From Ardenticatenaceae bacterium (GTDB taxonomy: Bacteria; Chloroflexota; Anaerolineae; Promineifilales; Promineifilaceae), in NCBI GenBank assembly GCA_020634435.1, contig JACKBS010000014.1, positions 1 through 64,000 on the forward strand: a stretch of 64,000 nucleotides of DNA. Reading direction: 5' to 3'. Of the stretch, positions 60,487-64,000 are shown in pieces; within the stretch, counting starts at the first letter, position 1; each line of letters starts with the position of its first letter. The notes beneath the pieces were generated by a model that searched no databases, was not told where the DNA came from, and saw only the letters and a program-made list of their open reading frames with translations. The translations under genes and the position numbers were made by a program.

Positions 60487-61500
60487 ATGAGCACAAACAG
60501 GCAAACCAGCCGTATTTTGGCTATCGAAACGTCGTGTGATGAAACCTCGGCGGCGGTGGTGGAAAACGGCCGTACCATTCTCAGCAACATCATCGCCAGC
60601 CAAATTGATCTGCATGCCCAATATGGCGGCGTATTTCCCGAAGTCGCCTCACGCAAGCACGTGGAAGTGATTCACCCTGTCGTGGAGCAGGCACTCGAAG
60701 AAGCTCACATGGGCTTGGACGATATCGACTGCATCGCCGTCACGCGCGGCCCCGGTCTGGTGGGATCGCTGCTGGTGGGCGTAAACATGGCTAAGGGATT
60801 GGCCCTAGCGCGTAACAAACCGCTGCTGGGCATTAATCATATCGAAGGGCACATCTACTCCCTCTGGCTCACCGAGCAGGTAGATGAAATTGAATTTCCC
60901 TTGCTCACGCTGGTGGTCAGCGGCGGCCATACCGAGCTGTATTTGATGGCAGATCACGGCCGTTACCAACATCTGGGCGGCACGCTGGACGATGCCGCTG
61001 GTGAAGCGTTTGACAAGGTAGGTCGCGTATTGGGGCTGCCCTTCCCTGGCGGACCCGCCATCGACAAGCTGGCCGCTACGGGTAACGCTACCGCCTACAA
61101 ATTTCCCCGCGCCGTTATGGAAGATGGCTTTAACTTCAGCTTTAGTGGCTTAAAAACGGCCGTTGCCCGGCAAGTCAAACATTTCGACAAAACCCGGATG
61201 CCGGTTGAAGATGTGGCGGCCAGTTTCCAAACGGCCGTCATTGATGCCCTGGTCACCAAAACAGAACGTGCCGCGATGGCTTATGGCGTTACGGCCGTTC
61301 ACATGGCCGGTGGCGTCTCAGCCAACCGTGAACTGCGCCGTACCATGACCGAACGCCTGACGATTCCCGTCCGGTACCCAAGTCCTATTCTCTGCACGGA
61401 CAATGCCGCTATGATTGGCGCTGCGGCACATTGGCATTTTATAAACGGCCGTCGAGACAATCTCAATATAGATGTAATCCCCAGCCTACAACTTGTATAA
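60487..61500 (+). CDS. tsaD: tRNA N6-adenosine threonylcarbamoyltransferase
   Basis: 337 residues. It transfers the threonylcarbamoyl group to A37 of ANN-decoding tRNAs, with TsaB, TsaE and TsaC. Motifs: ILAIETSCDETSAAVVENG (N-terminal ASKHA fold), YGGVFPEVASRKHVE, INHIEGHIYSLWL with the two metal-binding His, VVSGGHTELYLM, and VHMAGGVSANRELRRTM near the C terminus. No clear Shine-Dalgarno site precedes the ATG. The short gap after selA suggests co-transcription of two tRNA-related enzymes. Five ACGGCCGT copies are packed into its sequence. Confidence 0.98.
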   Translation: MSTNRQTSRILAIETSCDETSAAVVENGRTILSNIIASQIDLHAQYGGVFPEVASRKHVEVIHPVVEQALEEAHMGLDDIDCIAVTRGPGLVGSLLVGVNMAKGLALARNKPLLGINHIEGHIYSLWLTEQVDEIEFPLLTLVVSGGHTELYLMADHGRYQHLGGTLDDAAGEAFDKVGRVLGLPFPGGPAIDKLAATGNATAYKFPRAVMEDGFNFSFSGLKTAVARQVKHFDKTRMPVEDVAASFQTAVIDALVTKTERAAMAYGVTAVHMAGGVSANRELRRTMTERLTIPVRYPSPILCTDNAAMIGAAAHWHFINGRRDNLNIDVIPSLQLV

Positions 61501-61726
61501 GCTGACCGGCAAACAACATTGCAGAAGATTTAGCCAAATTTTGTCGGCACCGAGGGCCAGAGCAGCTGTTCCAAAGCTCTTCCCCACAATATTCAAAGCA
61601 GTTGGTTTATTTTTCTAAAAAAATAAAGCGAGAGTAGTTCGTTTTTCTCGTTTACAAAAGAGGATAAACCCTGTTACGATCGAAATGTAAACTAGCAGTA
61701 GTAAACTTGTGACGTAACGTGGTATT

Positions 61727-63847
61727 ATGATTCAAATGGATCACTCTATTCAAGATGCAGACTTCTCGCCTGAACTGAGAGACAGCGATCGCCTTCATAC
61801 GCTATATGTCGTAAACGACATGCTCAAACAGGTAGAAGCTGACGGACTCAACATCAACCTCATCCTACCCCGGGTTCTCAATCTTTCTGTTCAACAGCTT
61901 GAAGCCCAAGATGGCAGCATCATTGTTGTCAACGAAGCCTTGAAAGTAGAGTACGCCTGGCTAACTGGGGACAAAAGCCACAACACCCATTCCGAAGAAT
62001 TTCTGGAAACAATTATGAACAGCGGTGTGGCCGGATGGGTTATTCGCAACCACGCCCCGTGCGTGATCAACGATACCCAGAACGATCACCGGTGGCTGCC
62101 CCGCCCAGGGCACACCACCAGCAGCCATGCCTGGTCGGTCATTTGCACCCCGTTTTCGATCCGCAACCGCGTTATTGGGGCCATTACTATCCACAAAGTA
62201 GGCGCCAACCAATTTGATGATCACGATCTCAGCCTGTTAACCGCAATTTCAAATCAGGCAGCCAGCAGCATTGAAAATGCCCGTCTCTTTGAAGCATCAC
62301 AGCGACAGCTCAAAATTTCGGCGCTGCTAAATGATGCCAGTCGGGTCATCAACTCGTCCCTGGACATCAACGAAATCATGCAATCGCTGTTGGCGCAGAT
62401 GAATGATTTTCTGAATGCTGAAGCGATTTCTATTGCTTTGGTGGATAAACAAACCAATGAACTGGTTTACCAGGTGGCAGAAGGCGCTGGCTCCGCAGAA
62501 ATTGTCGGGCTGCGTTTACCTGCCAACCACGGTTTATCTGGCTGGGTAATGGAGCATTCTAAGCCCGCTTTGGTGACTGACACCAGCACCGACCCGCGCT
62601 TCCTGCACCTTGGCGATGAGCGCACCGGCCACGAAACGCGGGGCATGATTTGTGCCCCCATGATTTTTAAAGGCACTGTTTTGGGCACCGTTCAGGCCAT
62701 TAATCCGATTGATGGCACGTTCACCGAAGAGGATTTGGATGTGTTGGTGAACCTGGCCAATATTGCCAGCACGGCAATTGCCAACGCCCAACAATATGCG
62801 CGCACAGTCGCCGCCGAAGCCCGCTATATCAGCCTGTTCCAGGATACGGTTGACCCCATCATTTTGACGGATATGCGCGGCCGTATTGTGGAAGCCAACC
62901 GTCGCGCCTCTGACTTGCTGGGTTACACACGCCAGGAATTGCTAAATATGGCTATCCAGGATTTGCACCCGGATACGGCCGTATTGCCCAAAGCAAAAAA
63001 AATCCGCTCCGACAAGGTGCTGATGTTCCAAAGTGAAGTCCGCGCCAAAAATGCACCGCCCATTTCCATGGAGGTGTATACCAAGCGCACCAGTCACGGA
63101 GACGATCAACTGCTACAATGGATCCATCACGACATTACGGAACAGGTTGAGCTGGAAAAAATGCGCGAAGACCTCACTGCCATGCTGTTCCACGATCTGC
63201 AAAGTCCGTTGGGCAACGTTATCTCTAGCCTAGAGTTATTAGCGTATGAAATTCCGCCAGAATCGGCGAACTCGCCGCTGTATGCCATGCTAGACATCGC
63301 CCGGCGCAGCAGCCGCCGTTTGGAAACCCTCATCCGCTCGCTGCTAGACATTAATCGCCTGGAAGCCGGGCAGCCCATTACCGAGCAAACTCGCGTTGAT
63401 TTGAACCTGCTTTTGCAAGAAGTGTATGAGATTGAACAGCCAAACTTTGACCAGCGGCGCGTTCATTTTGCCAACGGTTTGCCCTCCAATCTACCCCACG
63501 TTTTTGCGGAAGAGGATATGATTCGCCGGGTGTTGGTGAACCTCATCAACAACGCCCTGAAATACAGCACGGAAGACCAGACAATTACCATCATTGGGCA
63601 ACTACAGCCAGAAAGTGACCACGTGCTGATTTCCGTTAGCGACCAGGGCCGCGGTATTCCCAAGCAGTATCGAGAATCCATTTTTGAGAAGTTTGAGCGC
63701 ATCGCTACAAAAGATAGCAATGCCAAAGGCCTGGGGCTGGGACTCGCTTTTTGCCGCTTGGCGGTGGAGGCCCATAACGGCCGTATTTGGGTCGATGATG
63801 CGCCAACGGGCGGGGCGCGGTTTAACTTTACGCTGCCTCTCGCTTAG
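61727..63847 (+). CDS. GAF-GAF-PAS soluble sensor histidine kinase
   Basis: 706 residues from ATG 61727; the in-frame ATG at 61736 is equally possible because TATTAT at 61723-61728 may be the -10 of a leaderless transcript. No transmembrane segment. Two GAF domains (about 25-190, with FSIRNRVIGAITIHKVG; about 205-360, with LPANHGLSGWVMEHSKPALV), one PAS domain (YISLFQDTVDPIILTDMRGR, about 375-490) and a kinase core: H box MLFHDLQSPLGNVISSLEL, N box LINNALKYSTEDQ, DQGRGIPKQYRESIFEKF and GLGLGLAFCRLA. The H box has HDLQSP rather than HELRTP, as in other phosphorelay-type kinases. No regulator is adjacent within the window. Confidence 0.95.
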   Translation: MIQMDHSIQDADFSPELRDSDRLHTLYVVNDMLKQVEADGLNINLILPRVLNLSVQQLEAQDGSIIVVNEALKVEYAWLTGDKSHNTHSEEFLETIMNSGVAGWVIRNHAPCVINDTQNDHRWLPRPGHTTSSHAWSVICTPFSIRNRVIGAITIHKVGANQFDDHDLSLLTAISNQAASSIENARLFEASQRQLKISALLNDASRVINSSLDINEIMQSLLAQMNDFLNAEAISIALVDKQTNELVYQVAEGAGSAEIVGLRLPANHGLSGWVMEHSKPALVTDTSTDPRFLHLGDERTGHETRGMICAPMIFKGTVLGTVQAINPIDGTFTEEDLDVLVNLANIASTAIANAQQYARTVAAEARYISLFQDTVDPIILTDMRGRIVEANRRASDLLGYTRQELLNMAIQDLHPDTAVLPKAKKIRSDKVLMFQSEVRAKNAPPISMEVYTKRTSHGDDQLLQWIHHDITEQVELEKMREDLTAMLFHDLQSPLGNVISSLELLAYEIPPESANSPLYAMLDIARRSSRRLETLIRSLLDINRLEAGQPITEQTRVDLNLLLQEVYEIEQPNFDQRRVHFANGLPSNLPHVFAEEDMIRRVLVNLINNALKYSTEDQTITIIGQLQPESDHVLISVSDQGRGIPKQYRESIFEKFERIATKDSNAKGLGLGLAFCRLAVEAHNGRIWVDDAPTGGARFNFTLPLA

Positions 63848-64000
63848 CGGTTTAGCCCTCTTCTGCCCCACCTCTTTTTGCCCAATTTCCTCTGGTAAAC
63901 GGCCGTTTCCCAACCGTTCTTGCCACGTCTAGATGCACCAGTTTATTATTTTGGTATCATTGTAGCCATTCAAACCGACACACCCATCTCGGGGAAACTG

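Larger units (their letters stand above)
1..64000. repeat. Highly iterated palindrome ACGGCCGT (HIP-like), about 120 copies
   Basis: The octamer ACGGCCGT, often extended to AACGGCCGTT, recurs through the whole window. I counted about 120 exact copies by eye, for example near 208, 3422, 13143, 28361, 42584 (two overlapping copies), 54193, 54223 and 61156. At roughly 57% GC a random model predicts one or two. Copies sit in all reading frames and both gene orientations, leaving recurrent peptide traces such as ETAV, NGR and RPF. Most are intragenic, and some form hairpin arms between genes. Function is unknown; cyanobacterial HIP1 (GCGATCGC) is the known analogue. Confidence 0.95.

Noticed and set aside
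61501..61726. A selC-like tRNA between tsaD and the kinase.
   Set aside because: No 90-base cloverleaf or CCA-type acceptor stem was visible; the stretch is AT-rich leader sequence.
1..64000. CRISPR arrays, tRNA or rRNA genes, insertion sequences, prophage.
   Set aside because: No regularly spaced repeats, tRNA-like cloverleaf, rRNA signatures or transposase/integrase motifs were seen. The many ACGGCCGT copies are irregularly spaced and mostly coding, so they are not a CRISPR.

Overview
This window looks like a chromosome segment of a filamentous, free-living member of the Chloroflexota (Anaerolineae-like). That is an inference from gene style: many PAS/GAF/TPR histidine kinases, lipoproteins with Thr/Pro-rich linkers, a short ArgA, MacAB-like export, a multidomain secreted glucanase and several near-leaderless promoters. 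There are no rRNA or tRNA genes, insertion sequences, CRISPR arrays or phage genes. The sequence is saturated with one palindromic octamer, ACGGCCGT. I counted about 120 copies by eye, roughly one every 500 bases, mostly inside genes; one or two would be expected by chance. It resembles the HIP1 phenomenon of cyanobacteria with a different word.

Layout. 1-9.3 kb: the 3' end of a nonribosomal peptide synthetase (T-C-A-T-C-A-T-TE), a type II thioesterase and an acyl-CoA-dehydrogenase-like oxidase. 9.4-13.2 kb: a dihaem cytochrome c, a PAS histidine kinase and a lipoprotein. 13.4-19.1 kb: an arginine operon argC-argB-argD-GNAT-argA/argG. It is preceded by a complete transcription attenuator: promoter, a 27-residue leader peptide with four consecutive Arg codons, competing hairpins and a terminator. 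argA and argG form one open frame. 19.2-28.7 kb: a probable beta-1,3-glucan locus with a very large protein of unknown family, a secreted GH16 enzyme whose catalytic domain is nested inside a binding domain, and a LacI regulator with operator sites. argJ lies next to it. 30-37 kb: a GNAT enzyme, a membrane-anchored clostripain-like peptidase, lipoproteins, a SET-domain protein and small unknowns. 37-44.3 kb: two tandem HlyD/MacA adaptors, a MacB-like ATPase and permease, and a two-component system.

44.4-54.2 kb: an ILVBL-like ThDP enzyme, a histidine phosphatase, a TetR regulator with two HTH domains, a DUF3179 protein interrupted in frame by TGA, a rifampicin-phosphotransferase-like enzyme, and a TPR histidine kinase with its response regulator. 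The TGA in the DUF3179 gene falls exactly where the family has the first Cys of its YCxxC motif, giving UxxC. selA, which encodes selenocysteine synthase, lies 10 kb downstream, so I read this gene as a selenoprotein. 54.2-64 kb: mscL, a DnaE-type polymerase carrying invading palindromic repeats, two small unknowns, selA, tsaD and a GAF-GAF-PAS histidine kinase.

The strongest candidates for undescribed biology are the UxxC DUF3179 selenoprotein in a TetR-controlled operon, the arginine leader-peptide attenuator, the iterated ACGGCCGT palindrome, the argA/argG fusion, and short palindromic repeats that have become coding sequence in several genes.
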